Shown here one piece after another: positions 1-12,961 of a DNA stretch of 64,000 nt. The DNA is taken from assembly GCF_002105155.1 (NCBI RefSeq), contig NW_019029049.1:91568-155567 (forward strand), in the 5' to 3' direction. The notes below the pieces were generated by a model. It was not told the DNA's origin, ran no database searches, and saw only the letters and a list, made by a program, of their open reading frames with translations. The first letter of the stretch is position 1; each line of letters begins with the position of its first letter. The DNA comes from Lobosporangium transversale (lineage: Eukaryota > Mortierellomycota > Mortierellomycetes > Mortierellales > Mortierellaceae). The position numbers and the translations under genes are program-made.

Positions 1-340
1 CAACACAAATGACCGATTCACCTTCAATTCCTTAATCTCTGAGTCTGTGAAGCCATAATCTTGCAGCTGCTTTGCAACCAGATCCTTCTCTGGTTTGTCA
101 ATGGCTGGAAGATTGATAAATAGTGGGATCCGACCATATCTCTTTTGGTATGTCTCCCAGAGTGTGCACTCCAGAGCATGGTTGAATGTGGATTTGCCTG
201 CTCCTGAATCTCCTTGCACAAGCATCACTTTCTGCTTGCTGTCTAGGAACTCTTTCACTTTGTCCATCAACAGGAACAACTTGTCTCCGCTTGCTTGAGG
301 ACTCGCTTTAGCATATTGTTGGATATAGAACCCTTGACTA

Positions 341-1943
341 TGGTGCGTGCCAAAACTGATGCAATAATTTGCATTTTTTAACATTCATTCCTCATTCTCC
401 TTTTCCTTTCTAATGATCTTCCCTACCATCACCGCTTCTCATTCTCATTTGTCTCACCTTCGTAGACTGTCATCGCTGTTCTCATCAATGACGCAATTAG
501 CGAATAATCGCCATTTGTATAGTCATGTCTCATTGCATCAGTTTTGGTAAAAAGTACATGTCAGGTTTGTCCATCCCTTACTTCTTTCTTATTCTTTATT
601 CTTTCTTTATAGCACCATCACCACTGATACACCAAGCGACACTCTACATATCTGCCATATCTTTATCATAACATGAAATCATTATCCAAATCAACTATCC
701 AAAATGCAACTGCTCTACTTCATCAGGGAAAGTCTTCCAGAGAAGTGTCAAAGAGTTTAGGGATATCTGTTACCTCAGCTCAAAGGATTAGGAAAAGAGG
801 CAAAGAAAGTATTCCAGTGCTGAGAGGGGGCCGACCCTGCAAAGTTACTAAGAAAACGAAACAGCTTTTATCAAGATTTTTTGACATGGGTGTATTGGAG
901 ACCCTAAAAGATGGCCAACAACTTGTTCAATTGAGGGAAGGAGTGCAGGTTAGTAAATCGAGCATCAGGAGGTTCCTTATGCAGGATGATATGGGGGCAT
1001 ATGTAAAACAGAAGCAGCCTGATCTGACGAAGAAGCAAATCTATGCTCGATATAATTTTGCAAAGGATCACTTGGACTGGACTCTAGAAGACTGGAAGAA
1101 CGTCATGTTCTCAGATGAGACCATCTTTAGCAGAGTTGGGTCCTGCGGAAGAAAGTACTACTACAAGCATCGATGGGATAAAACTCTACGAGCACATCAT
1201 ATCAAAAAGACAAGGCAAGGCGGTGGAGGCAAAATGATGTTCTGGGGTTGTATAACTTACTACGGACCAGGCGATGGCTGCTGGCTCCAAGAGAAGGTGG
1301 ATTCGGTAACATACGTCGACGTTCTCAAGGATTATATCTTTAAGTCCAGGGATTACTACTTGATGGATAAGGACAAATTTATATTTCAGCAGGACAATGC
1401 TAGGATTCATACCGGAAGAATAGCAATGACCTATATCCAAAAGTCTAAGATACCTCTCATGGAATGGCCAGCAAACTCTCCTGACATCAACCCAATAGAA
1501 AACATATGGGCATACATGAAGGTGCAGTTGGATCATTATCCAGACAAGGCAAAGAATATGGAGGATCTCTGGGAGAGAGTCCAAGACGTATGGACACATA
1601 TCCCTCCTGAATTCTTACACAAACTATACTGCGGTATGCCGAAGAGGATGAGGGAGTTATATAAGGCTAAAGGAGGGAACATCGTTAGGGGAAAGGAGAA
1701 GTAACAGGAATAAATAAAAACAAGAAGTTGTTAATTGCCATAATAGATGCAATGAGATGCTGAAAGCAAATTGCAATTAAATGCTAATTAGGCCACTGAT
1801 GGCGATGACGATGAGACTCCATGGAGGTGAGACAAATGAGAATGAGAAACGGTGGTGGCAGGGAAGATCATAAAGAGGAAGAAGGAGAATGAGGAATGAA
1901 TGTTGAAAAATGCAATTTATTGCATCAGTTTTGGCACGCACTA
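341..1943 (+). mobile_element. Tc1/mariner-like transposon 1 with long inverted repeats
   Basis: The element is 1,603 bp and flanked by TA on both sides (339-340 and 1,944-1,945). The uninterrupted site is visible in copy 3 near 19,640, which shows the TA was duplicated on insertion. The ends are inverted repeats of at least 120 bp (about 341-461 against 1,823-1,943), starting TGGTGCGTGCCAAAACTGAT on the left and TAGTGCGTGCC on the right. They diverge gradually inward. An intact transposase reading frame lies between them, so the element may be autonomous. Confidence 0.93.
673..1704 (+). CDS. Tc1/mariner-family transposase (DD34E)
   Basis: This 343-residue protein would cut and paste its element by DDE chemistry at TA sites. 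An N-terminal helix-turn-helix (residues about 1-60, with SSREVSKSLGIS) is followed by the GRP-type motif RGGRPCK and a second DNA-binding region. The catalytic triad is visible: D in MFSDET, D in QQDNARIHT and E in NPIENIW, with 34 residues between the last two. The length is normal for the family and there are no stops or frameshifts. The ATG is the first in frame after the left inverted repeat. The element sits antisense in NLR copy 1. Nearest alternative: a recently inactive copy with a missense defect that cannot be seen here. Confidence 0.95.
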   Translation: MKSLSKSTIQNATALLHQGKSSREVSKSLGISVTSAQRIRKRGKESIPVLRGGRPCKVTKKTKQLLSRFFDMGVLETLKDGQQLVQLREGVQVSKSSIRRFLMQDDMGAYVKQKQPDLTKKQIYARYNFAKDHLDWTLEDWKNVMFSDETIFSRVGSCGRKYYYKHRWDKTLRAHHIKKTRQGGGGKMMFWGCITYYGPGDGCWLQEKVDSVTYVDVLKDYIFKSRDYYLMDKDKFIFQQDNARIHTGRIAMTYIQKSKIPLMEWPANSPDINPIENIWAYMKVQLDHYPDKAKNMEDLWERVQDVWTHIPPEFLHKLYCGMPKRMRELYKAKGGNIVRGKEK

Positions 1944-4020
1944 TATTTCCATCCTCCATTCGCCGTCTCTTCAATTGGCGTATACTGTCCTCAACACCAG
2001 ACTTCTTCTGTGCACGATCAAGCAAATAGGAATATTCAGGTCGAGAGAGAGTAACAACAGAGGAGAACTGGATCAACGGCTCTTGAAGGCAAGTGCTATA
2101 TAGTTCTTGTTTTTTGTCATCCCCATCCATCTTGAGATCATCCAGAAGAGTGTTTGCAGCTGAAATAAAGGAGATTAGGAAAAATACAGAAAGGCATGTA
2201 TGTATTACATACGTTAAGTACCATATACTGATTAATGTCATCGTCGTCAAATACATTCATCAAAAAGAATGAGCTACGCACCTTGAAGGCCATTTGGCGA
2301 CACCAAAGATAATTGTCTAAGGATGCCTATGATCCACTGCTTAATATATATATGGTTGCCCCACTCCTGATCATTCTTATAGATCTCCCCTAGCAATGTG
2401 ATAGCATCTTGCCGCGTATCCATGCTCCACTTTGTATCTGCTGCTATCTGTCCCAGTCTTTGACATAGTCCCCATTGGAATGCTACTTCATTTCGACAGG
2501 ATACTTCACATACAAGAGCCTTGAACTTGGTCAGTTCGCCTGTCTGGAGTAGTCCATCAGCTACTCGAAGTACTGGATACCATCCTGACTTGTGACTGAA
2601 GCTCAGTCCTTCTTCCATACACTCTCTAAACATCGTTCCACTTTCATAAAGTGATGTTGCTCCCTTGTACATCTGCAGACTCTTATCTATGATATCTGTC
2701 ACTGATGGGAATACTTTCTGTATGTTGCTTATTTCATCCATGAAGCCATTTAAATCTAAACCCTTAGCTGCACTGACTGCCCCAAACATTCCTTGGAGTA
2801 CTGCCAATGTCTGTCGGAGCATGGCTTGTATGGTTGATTCGTCGTCTGGGATATACTGAAGTGCTTGGAACGCATAAGCTGCCTGATAGACCAGATAAGG
2901 ATCGGAACTGTCCTTCAGTCCCTTGAGGTATGCAGCAAGTGGCTCATGGAGTTGTTCTCGCTTCAGACCCTTGACTTGGTTGTTGACCATGGCATCGAGG
3001 ACATGTGAGACTGTGGCTGAGAGCCGATAGAGATGGTCTCCAGATTGAGTATGAGTACTTTGCAAGCGAGAATTGAGAGTATTGAGGATTGAGACAAGGT
3101 CGTCCGAGTCGAGGTATCCAGGGGGAGCATGCCGTATCAACTGAGCCAGTCCTTCCAGCAAATGTGTCCCCAGCATGATGTTCTGGCTGATGCCATTGAT
3201 CAAAGCCGCAAGCAGTGCTCTGAACTGGGTTTGGTCGAGAACTGGAGCCAGAGCCACAACCTCAGCAACAGTAGCTTCTGCTTTAATTTCATCGCTAATG
3301 AATAGCCTAATCACATCCGATGCCAATTTGTGCAATCGATCATGTTCATCTCGATCGTCCGATACGGCCTGGCACCACTCTCTTTCGGTGTCAGTGAGAT
3401 CGGTTAAGGGAAAAGGAGCAGTAGGAAGCAGGCTAAGGCAGTATGTAAGTTGCTGAACATCATTCAGACTTGCATCGGCATCTGGTAAGCTGTATCTGGT
3501 GACTGTTGGGAGCTCATTGTGGTTGAATATGTCCTTTGATATAGTTGCAGTGGTATGTGTTGGTATAACTCGATTACTGCCCTCGCTATCTTTTTGTTTA
3601 GTTGTGCTATCGTCATGGGTCCCTTGGATGTATCCCCATTTCTCTGCCTTCCTGTCTCGTCTTTGTGCATCAGCTGAGTGACCCAATTGCTCGAATAAGC
3701 GAGCAAGTTGATAGTAGGCTGAGCCAATACCTTGACGCAATACCATGTCTTCATTGGAACCTGAAGAGGCCAAAGAGGTTGAAGTCGTTGAAGTGAGGGG
3801 CCTTTTTGCAGGCTTCTGAATACGAGACAGCACAGAGTCAGCATCGAGGCATAGCTCTGTCACTAGGATGCGATCGTCGTCTATGGTGCGAGTGCCTTGC
3901 ATGTAGAAATTGAAGAGTTTCAAGGCCTGTGATGGCGAGAGTGCACTCCGTGAAGGTGAATTGGTGCTACCAAACATGCTTTATTGCTTTTGCGTTTGCC
4001 CTTGAACTGTAGTATTGTAG

Positions 4021-4112
4021 TCTACCTCAACGTCCTTGAAAGAAGAATGGTCGTCAAAGGACTGTTTGTTAGTTCTGAGCGGAAATAGTGTTTTCATTCA
4101 TGTCCCAGACAT
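4021..4112 (-). promoter_or_regulatory. Conserved upstream block of NLR copy 1
   Basis: About 90 bp, starting about 45 bp upstream of the ATG at 3,977. It recurs upstream of copies 2, 3 and the diverged copy 4. The shared core in plus-strand reading is CAAAGGACTGTTTGTTAGT. Conservation upstream of a gene whose coding region has diverged suggests a promoter element. No specific factor site is recognised. Confidence 0.5.
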
Positions 4113-4639
4113 GTTTACATTGCTCTTACATGCACGTATAATTCAAAAAGTTCAAACCTACAAAAAAGAAATGCAATGGTAATCGTTTGCTGTGGAGGAT
4201 GAAGGATGAAGAATAAAAGATGATGAAAAGGATGAGAGGTGAAAGATTGAATCCATGTCCTCCATGTAAGGGCCTGACTTTTGTGGAACCGTTGCTTCGC
4301 AATCAATCATTCAACTAAAAATGCCAAACTCGCGCCTTTGCTACATTTGCCACATTACTACATTTGCTACATTTGCTTTTTTTATGATGCCTGTTGGCCA
4401 ATAGACAATTGCTTTTTGTTCTTTCAGCTCGAGTCATTTCTATTTTTTTTTTTTTAATTGAGAGGGCTAACGAATGTCCTTTTGGCACATGAATGCAGAA
4501 TGATTTGTAAGATCCAGCTTTGTGTGTGCTGGGCTGTGTAGAAATGTTTACATGCATGCCATGCATGAATATCCCCACATGTGACAGGTAAGATAGAAGC
4601 GCATCTTTGCCTCCTTATACAAGACAATGGTCGATACAC

Positions 4640-5422
4640 ATCATCAGCCTTGACATGCCCCAGCTTTTGCTTTCAAGACGGCAACAGAAATTAGCTTTTA
4701 AAAATGACTATATTCGAATGAAAGACATACATCAGATCCTTCCTGGATATGTCCGGTATACAATCATTCAAAGTTTAAGGAGGCTCAATAAGCAGTTACA
4801 AAGAGAGATTATATACTTGCTTTGACTTGTACTTATTGAATAAGGATTTGCAAACCGGTACCTTGGACCATCATATCGAGACGCCTTCTTTAACTGGAGA
4901 TGGGCAGACATACAATAGTTGACTTGATTTAGATATCGATAAAAAAAAAAAAAAAAAAAAAAGTTTTAGCTTGCTACATAAGAGGCAAAGAAGCTGAGGA
5001 CTATTTGTCAATGCGATAAACACACAACTTTATTAGAGCATGAGTCGCATATGATTGCCCTAATCATAACGCGAGACGTCGTCATGCAGCATAACATGGC
5101 AATGATCTGAAGGAAGAGATATAACAAATTGATCGACAAATAGAATGTTCAGTCTTGTATGATTACAATTAATGTAATGCAACTACTCATTCGCTCATGA
5201 TACCCTTGTTCCCTCTACTGACTGATCCACATTGTCTACAAACTACAGACCAAAGAGTGATCAATCATGGCGGAATCATTTTCCCTTCCCACCAAGCTCA
5301 TTGTCGAGGGCAATGGGTTTGAACATGCCCAAAAAAATGGCTGACCTGGGATTTATGTGCGGTCTAGTTGGCCATGCGCTGTAACACAATAAAATCCTAA
5401 ACGGTGCATGCTTACCAAAGTG

Positions 5423-5455
<33 letters not shown>

Positions 5456-6732
5456 ATATCAGGCTGGAGAGAAACTATTACTCCCTCATCTCTTTGCAAG
5501 GAAATGATAATCTTTGAACAATCATCACTAGTGTAGTTTTCGAATCTTGTTGCCATCAGTTTGCCAAGGTGATATCAGCTTTACAGCGATGTCACTTGCC
5601 GATTTATGCAGGACCCAGTTCAGAGAAGCCTTTGGAGAAGCCTTTGGAGAAAGGAAACAAGTCAGGGACAAATCTATAGTAAAAGATTTTTTTTTCATTG
5701 CCACCATTTGCTTCTTGGGTAGACGTGTGCAGACTTGTGGATGAAGGTTTGTTTAAGAGGAAGAGTGCGTATTTGTCCAATCATTGAAGCCACTCAAATA
5801 CTCCGCCATCTAATCGCAAGTACAATGCTTAATAAAACCCTTTTCTCTTTTTTTCTTTTCTCTCTTTTTTCAAACCCGTCTTTCAATGTCAACTGTAGCG
5901 AGGGAAGCAACCACCGCCCTTACTCCTACCGCTACTACAGCTATTACCGCCATTGTTACTTTCAAATCAATACACGGGAACAAGAACCTATCGGTAACAG
6001 GATGGTCTACATCAACTAAACCAAAAGTCCAAACTAATTTCGCGGACTGTATCTGGTTTAACATGGAAAAAAGCAATGCAGATAATGGCTATATTCGCCA
6101 TCATTGGCCTATCAATAAAAAAAAAATTAAAATCATCATCATGCTTAGCTTGGGGATATACTTTTATATTCGATCACCTTTATACCCACAGTTGAATGGC
6201 AAAGCGGTGTTTATGGACAAAACATGGACAATAGGCAGACTGCTCTACAAAGTCACAGAGTGCCTCAACGTTACAATACATGTGGATATAAATGAGCCCT
6301 TCGTCGTCAACGGGGCTCCTTTTCCCTATTCTGTTTGTAAACATGTCCCCAACATTGAACATCAGCAAAAAGTACACAGCTACATAATCATTAGTACGAT
6401 ATCGTTTTTATTGTACATCAATAGAGATTAGGCATCTTTCATGTCAAGGACCCAGAGAATGTAGCCCAGCCTACTTGGCATGCATGATCGTCTAGAACAA
6501 ATATCGAACGTTGAAAGCAGTGACATAATTTACTTCTTCAGGCTGGGGCTATCCAGACCTTAAGAATATAGAAATAGTTGTTAAACATTGTTTTACAAAC
6601 ACAAACAGCCCTTCTCAAGGCACCCTATTTTATCCAGAAAAGCACTTTCTTTTTCATGAAAACGCTATCTATCAACACTCTATATCAGCACTTTATTTAT
6701 ACTCCAAGCGACTTTCTGAATATCCATCCTCT
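4640..6732. other. Intergenic DNA between NLR copies 1 and 2, with a possible decayed gene
   Basis: The stretch contains poly-A runs near 4,940 and 5,424-5,453. Plus-strand reading frames between about 5,274 and 6,431 look partly protein-like. One starts with an ATG at 5,274 (MAESFSLPTK) but stops after 25 codons. Another opens after a possible splice acceptor near 5,556, and the longest runs 5,886-6,431. No single frame joins them and I recognise no domain. It may be a decayed multi-exon gene or chance. The same DNA recurs at 13,490-15,580. Confidence 0.35.
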
Positions 6733-9700
6733 TTACTCGTGAGGCTCGCATGAGATGATATGTGCAATATCACATTCGTTGCACACACTGCATTTGAGCA
6801 GGTAACTCCCTATCGACTGGTTTGTTTCTGCCAATCTTGTCAATGGTGCTTCTTCGCTCAGACCTCCTGCCTCTGAATCTGCCTTTATTGATGGTTCTTG
6901 GCAATGGCCCACTTGATTGGACGCACTCTGGGCCTCGGATGCTATTGATGGCGTTCCTACACTCTTGATCGTCTCATGTACAGCCAAAGAGGAGCATTGC
7001 TTGTCTATAGCTCCACGCTGCACTAGAAGCTTCCTGCTGACTTCACTCAACCCATCTACATCTTGAATACGAGCGTTATTTGCATTAATGACCGTTTGTA
7101 TTGTGCTCCACTTTAGGTGGTATTGATGTTCTTCATCCATCTTCACAATCTGCCACATCCGAATAGAACCATCCCAAGAGCCTGTAACCAAATAGTGGCC
7201 CTCTCCAGAGGCATTCCATACAAGCGTGGAAACAGCTCCGCCTTCAAATGGCATTACAATCAAACACTGGCCTGATTTCGGATCCCACACTCGCACTGAC
7301 CTGTCGCTACTGCTTGAGGCAAGGTATCTTCCATCAGGTGAATAAGCCATACCAGTGATGGAGCTGGTGTGTTCTTTAAGCACACACAGTATTGACCCTG
7401 TTTCAGTATCCACCACACTAACCAGCCCTTTCTCATCTCCAACAGCCATCTGTTGACTGCATGGTGAAAATGCTACACGATCTGTATTTTTGTCAAACTG
7501 TGTTTCGTAACAGAGTTCACCCGTCTCCGCACTCCATACTGTCAAGCTCTTCTGCTCAACGTCGCGTAACCACGCTATCTTTCGGCTGTCAGGCGTGTAT
7601 ACGATATAAGAGCCCGGGCTTGCTTCATCACTCATTTCATGCTGGAGGTCTCCTGATTGAGCTTTCCAAACTTTGAGATTTCCATCGTGATCGTACGAAG
7701 CAATCTGGTCGCCATTGGGTGAGAACATCACATTATGCACCTCTGCTTTGTGGCCATGTAGTGTGCGGATGAGCTCTCCTGTTTGTGTGTTCCATAGAGT
7801 CACATCTCCAGATCCATGGCCACAGACAATTTGGTGGCCAGTGGGTGAGAAATCAAAGGCAATGGTATCATCAGCACCTTCACCTTGTAGCTCCAAAGTG
7901 TGAACGAGTACGCCCGTTCGGACATCCCAAAGATAGACGCGTAGAGAGTAATGTATAGGTAAAGAGGCAAGCAACTGGCCATCAGGTGAATACTTGGTAT
8001 CTTTTATATATTCATCGCGGCATTGTAAAACGTGAATGGGCTGTCCTGTCTTTGAATCCCACATGCTTAACGTTCCATTGCTACTCCATGAAGCTACTTG
8101 CTGCCCATTCAGCGAGATCCTGACGCCAAAGATACTTGATGAATAGCTATGTAAGTCATGACTGGATTGTTGCGGTCGAGTATCCCAAAGACGTATCGTT
8201 CCGTCATAACTGAAGGACGCAATCTGGTGGTTGGTTGGTGAATATGCCAAGCAGTTTATTATCCCAGAATGACCGTGGAAGGAATTCCATGGGTTGTCCT
8301 GTTCTCGCATCCAAAAGCATTATTGGGTTACCCAAATCGCAAACGGCTATCGTTTCTCCGGTTGGTGAATACTTTACATTAGCGATTAAAAAAAATGTTT
8401 TTTCGATGATATGAATGACTTCTCCTGTTTGCATATCCCACTGATATACCGTGTCATAGGTGGATGAAGCAGCGAACTTTCCGTTAGGTGAATACTGTAT
8501 CCTTCCGACAGAATTACCATGCTCTAAACTAAACTTCTTTTGGCCAGTTCCAACATCCCACACATGAGCGTCGTTACAAAGAGTAATGATTTCCTGGCCA
8601 TTAGGTGAATATACAACCCGTCCAATCTCACTCTCATTTTCCATCACCAACATCGACTGTTGCCCCCGATGTCGCATCCCACAACCGCAATCTCTTGTCT
8701 TCGCCGCCAGTTGCAATCTGCTTTCCATCAGGCGAATATGCCACAGCCCACACAGGACCACCATGCTCCTCTAACATAAATTTGAGGATGCCTGTTTGGG
8801 TGTCCCACACTCGCACTGAGCAATCATCGCTAGCTGAGGCAAGGTCGTTCCCGCTTGGTGAGTACGCTACACAGCGGACAAGCTTTGTATGGCCCACTAA
8901 TCTGCGAACTAATGCTCCTGATGTTGCATCCCAAACTAAAATTGCCGTTTGAAGAATGCCCCAGATGGCAATATACCTGCTGTCTGGTGAATATAAAAGG
9001 TAGTTTCCGATTTCATCATCCACCAAAGTCCCAAAGCTTCTCCCATCTTGATGTGTCATATACGATGATTGAACACTTTTCTGATTCATCTGCGGCAACT
9101 GCAGCGAGCGTCTTGCCATCAGGCGAATATGACCCATACAATACCTTGCCACTTGCTTCAAGAAGTGGCCACTCTCCAAATTGTACATCTGCCATCTTTG
9201 CTCCACTCAGGTTTGCTTCTCGAAGCCAGCATTTTCGTAAGTTGACCTTCCTCAGATCTGCTCCTTGTAGCTGAGCATACTCGAAAATACCATGGCTGAC
9301 ATCTGCTTCCTGGAATCTGAATGCCTCGCAGGTCTGCTCTGATGAATGACTCGCCTGATCGGACCAAGATTGTCATCGCATTCGCTGCTGCTATCCCCAC
9401 TTGCTATGCTCTTCGAGAGTTCTACATATCCATAAAGCTGTTGCTTGAACACCGGCTCAAGACGGACACGATCCTCCAGGAACTGAAGAATAGATGGTTC
9501 ATCTACAAAACTCCTCCATACTAAAGGTGATGTCTCATCAGCTTGACCACATCCACTTCTTGCTCGCTCCCTTATATCCATGCCTTCAAAACTAAACACT
9601 GAACTAACACTCGTCGACGAGAGAGCGATGTGATTGCATTTACTTCATCACTTGTAGAATGACCGCTGCTGGCTGCGGATCAAATATCGCCGCACCAGAC

Positions 9701-12700
9701 TGTACTCCAGAATAGATCGATGGAGAAACCGATGTGATTCCCTGTACGGTGAGTGGTGATGCCTCACGTACAGGTTCCTTCTATTCTCTTTGCTGAAGTA
9801 CGCTTCTTTCCATGTACTCATATCCTTGAATGGCGAGTACTCCACCACTGGATTGCCATCTTGATGCTTATAGATCGCTACAGCCAGCTCTGTCAGGTAC
9901 TTGACCCCATGCTGTGCAAAACCCTTCATCTGTCAATATCTGGAACATCCTTCTATCCTCTGGTCTTAATGTCTCGCTTAATCGCTTCTTGCCTCGTTCC
10001 AGCCACTGCTCAACAAACTGGTCGTACAGTGTGACCCGCTTGATCTTGCTGCTGGAGATCGCTCGACCTGGATCCACCATTCGTGGAAGTACTTCTAGTG
10101 ACATCGATAGTATGAATGGGTTCTTCACAAGCTCTTGTAAGCTAGGGACCATCTTGAGTGCACCCTTATAGTCCTCCACACCCCACAGTAGATCCATGGA
10201 ATTGACATATTGTTCGATATAGTCTTCAATCTGCGCCTCTGAGAATGGCACAATCACTGCCTCTTGGAACAATCCACTGTCTGCTTGATGGTTGCGGTCC
10301 ATAGGTTGGAACCGGTCTCGATAATCCGATCCAAGATACTCACTGCGACAACTGATCACCATCTGACATTTCCATTCTCCAGCCTTATTCAGTTGGTTGG
10401 CTGCATACAGATTGTTGGTCTGCATGCTCTCATCATATCCATCACAGATCAAAACAAATGACTGATTCATCTTCAGTTCCTTGATCTCTAATCCTGTGAA
10501 TCCGTAATCTCGCAGCTGCTTTGCAACTAGGTCCTTCTCTGGCTTGTCGATGGCTGGAAGGTTGATAAATAGTGGGATTGGGCCATGTCTCTTTTGGTAT
10601 GTCTCCCAGAGTATGCGCTCCAGAGCACGGTTGAATGTGGATTTGCCTGCTCCTGATTCTCCTTGCACAAGCATCACTTTCTGCTCGCTCTAAGAACTCT
10701 TTCACTTTGTCCATCAACAAGAACGCTCTTCATTGCTTGCTGAGGACTTGCTTTGGCATACTGTTGACATAGAACCTTTGATTATTCCCATCTATCCGCC
10801 GTCTCTTTAGTTGCCGTAGACTATCCTCAACACCAGACTTCTTCTGTACACGATCAAGTAATTGTGAGGATTCAGGTCGAGAGAGTGTAGCAACAGAGGA
10901 GAACTGTATCAATGGGCTCTTGAAGAGAATCCTGTATAGTTCTTGTTTTTTGTCATCTCCATCCATCTTGAGATCATTCAAAAGAGTGCTGCAGCTGAAA
11001 TAAACGAGAACAGATGAAGGAGCGAAAGCATGTATAGAGTATATGGGTTAGTATATAATGACTGCCTCATCGTCATCAGACATATCCATACAAGAATGAA
11101 ATGTATACCTTGAAAACCATCTGGTGATAACGAGGATAGTTGCCTAAGTATATTTACGATCCACTGCTTAATGTGTGTATGGTATCCCCATTCCTAATCA
11201 TTCCTGTATATCTCTCCTAGGAATGTGGTGGCATCTTGCGAATATCCATGCTCCACTTTGTATCTGCTGCTATCTGTCCCAGTCTTTGACATAGTCCCCA
11301 TTGGAATGCTGCTTCATTTCGACAGGAGACTTCACACACAAGAGTCTTGAACCTGGTCAGTTCGCCTCTCTGGAGTAGTCCATCAGCTACTCGAAGTGCT
11401 GGATACCATCCTGACTTGCGACTGAAGCTCAGTCCTTCTTCCATACACTCTCTGAATCTGCTCCGCTCTCATAGAGTGATGTTGCTTCCTTGTACACCTG
11501 CAGACTCTTGTCCATGATATCTGTCACTGATGGAAGTCCTTTCTGGATGTTGCTTATCTCATCCATAAAGGCATTCATATCCATGTCTTTGACGCACTCA
11601 CTACTCCAAACACTCCTCGGAGTACTGATGATGTCCGTCGGAGCATGGCTTGTATGGTTGTTCGTCGTCTGGAATATACAATAGAGCTTGGAAGCATAAG
11701 CTGCTTGATAGACCAGATGAGGGTCTGAACTCTCTTTCAGTCCCTTGAGGTATGCAGCAAGTGGCTCATGGAGTTGTTCTCGCTTCAGACCCTTGACTTG
11801 GTTGTTGACCATGGCATCGAGGACATGTGAGACTGTAGCTGAGAGGCGATAGAGATGTCTTCAGATTGGCTATGTGTGCTTTGCAAGCGAGAATTAAGAG
11901 TATGAGGATTGAAACAAGATCATCCGAGTCGAGATATCCAAGAGGAGCATGTGTATCAACTGGGCCAATCCTTCCAGCAAATGTGTCTCCAGTATGACGT
12001 TTTGCCTGATTCCATTGATCAAAGCTGCAAGCAGTGCTCTGAACTGTGTTTGGTCGAGAACTGGAGCCAGAGCCACAACCTCAGCAACAGTAGCTTCGGC
12101 CTTAATCTCATCGCTGATGAACAGTTCAATCACATCCGATCTCAGTTTACGCAATCGATCATGCTCATCTTGATTGCTTGATATGGCCTGCTGCCACTCT
12201 TTCTCATGGTTATTAAGGTCATTTGTTTGGATAGAAGCAGTAGGAAACAGACTGAGACAATATGCAAGCTGCCAGATGTTATCCAGACTTGCATCAACAT
12301 CTGGTAAGTTGTACCTGATGACTGTTGGAGATTCATTGTGGTTGAATATGTCCTTCGAAATAGTTGTGATGGCCTGTACTGGTGTGAATCGCACTGGCTC
12401 CATCATCTTGGATTCGCTGACTTGTTGGTTAACAGCGATAATACTGTTATTGCTGTCGTTGTTGTTGCTCCCTCGGATGTATCCCCATTTCTCTGCCTTC
12501 TTGTCTCGTCTTTGTGCATCAGCTGAGTGACCCAATTGATCAAATAAGCGAGCAAGTTGATAGTAGGCTGAGCCAATATCTTGACGCAATACCATGTCTT
12601 CATTGGAACCTGAAGAGGTCAAAGAGGTTGAAGTCGTTGAAGTGAGGGGCCTTTTTGCAGGCTTCTGAATACGAGACAGCACAGAGTCAGCATCGAGGCA

Positions 12701-12826
12701 TAGCTCTGTCACTAGGATGCGATCGTCGTCTATGGTGCGAGTGCCTTGCATGTAGAAATTGAAGAGTTTCAAGGCCTGTGATGGCGAGAGTGCACTCCGT
12801 GAAGGTGAATTGGTGCTACCAAACAT
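6733..12826 (-). pseudogene. NLR-like NACHT-pentapeptide-WD40 gene, copy 2, broken by many one-base indels
   Basis: Same architecture as copy 3. Exon 1 is 12,826-11,109, the intron 11,108-10,995 (donor CAAG/GTATAC), and exon 2 runs from 10,994 to the TAA at 6,733. Aligning by eye to copy 3 shows extra bases near 8,287, 8,664, 9,032 and 9,309. Many single missing bases lie between 9,385 and 9,780, and more between 10,680 and 11,950. The NACHT segment 9,868-10,677 is open and contains Walker A (GESGAGKST) and Walker B (LICDGYDES). The flanks (6,733 to about 9,380 and about 11,960-12,826) match copy 3 almost exactly, whereas the middle also differs by substitutions. Either this is a true pseudogene with a mosaic history, or part of the assembly is poorly polished. 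Confidence 0.85.
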
Positions 12827-12869
12827 GCTTTATTGCTTTTGCGTTTGCCCTTGAACTGTAGTATTGTAG

Positions 12870-12961
12870 TCTACCTCAACGTCCTTGAAAGAAGAATGGT
12901 CGTCAAAGGACTGTTTGTTAGTTCTGAGCGGAAATAGTGTTTTCATTCATGTCCCAGACAT
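12870..12961 (-). promoter_or_regulatory. Conserved upstream block of NLR copy 2
   Basis: Identical or nearly identical to the block upstream of copies 1 and 3, and recognisable upstream of the diverged copy 4. It lies about 45 bp 5' of the start codon. Confidence 0.5.

Larger units (their letters stand above)
1..3977 (-). pseudogene. NLR-like NACHT protein gene, copy 1: split by a transposon and cut by the window edge
   Basis: This is a minus-strand gene. Exon 1 (3,977-2,282) encodes about 565 residues of helical N-terminal region: a TPR-like stretch near residues 90-115, then an ARM-like solenoid. The intron (2,281-2,160) has donor CAAG/GTGCGT and acceptor TTTCAG. Exon 2 starts at 2,159 and reads into the linker before the NACHT domain, but at 1,943/1,944 a 1.6-kb Tc1-like element interrupts it. 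Coding resumes at 340 with the Walker A stretch (GDSGAGKST in minus-strand reading) and continues beyond position 1. Across 1-340 it is nearly identical to copy 3. The insertion lies upstream of the NTPase, so a full-length product is unlikely; a truncated N-terminal protein remains possible. The missing 3' part lies outside the window. Confidence 0.85.

Noticed and set aside
5886-6431. 181-residue frame as a gene (also 14,733-15,278)
   Set aside because: No recognisable domain, no splice support, and low-complexity start; kept only as a possible decayed gene.
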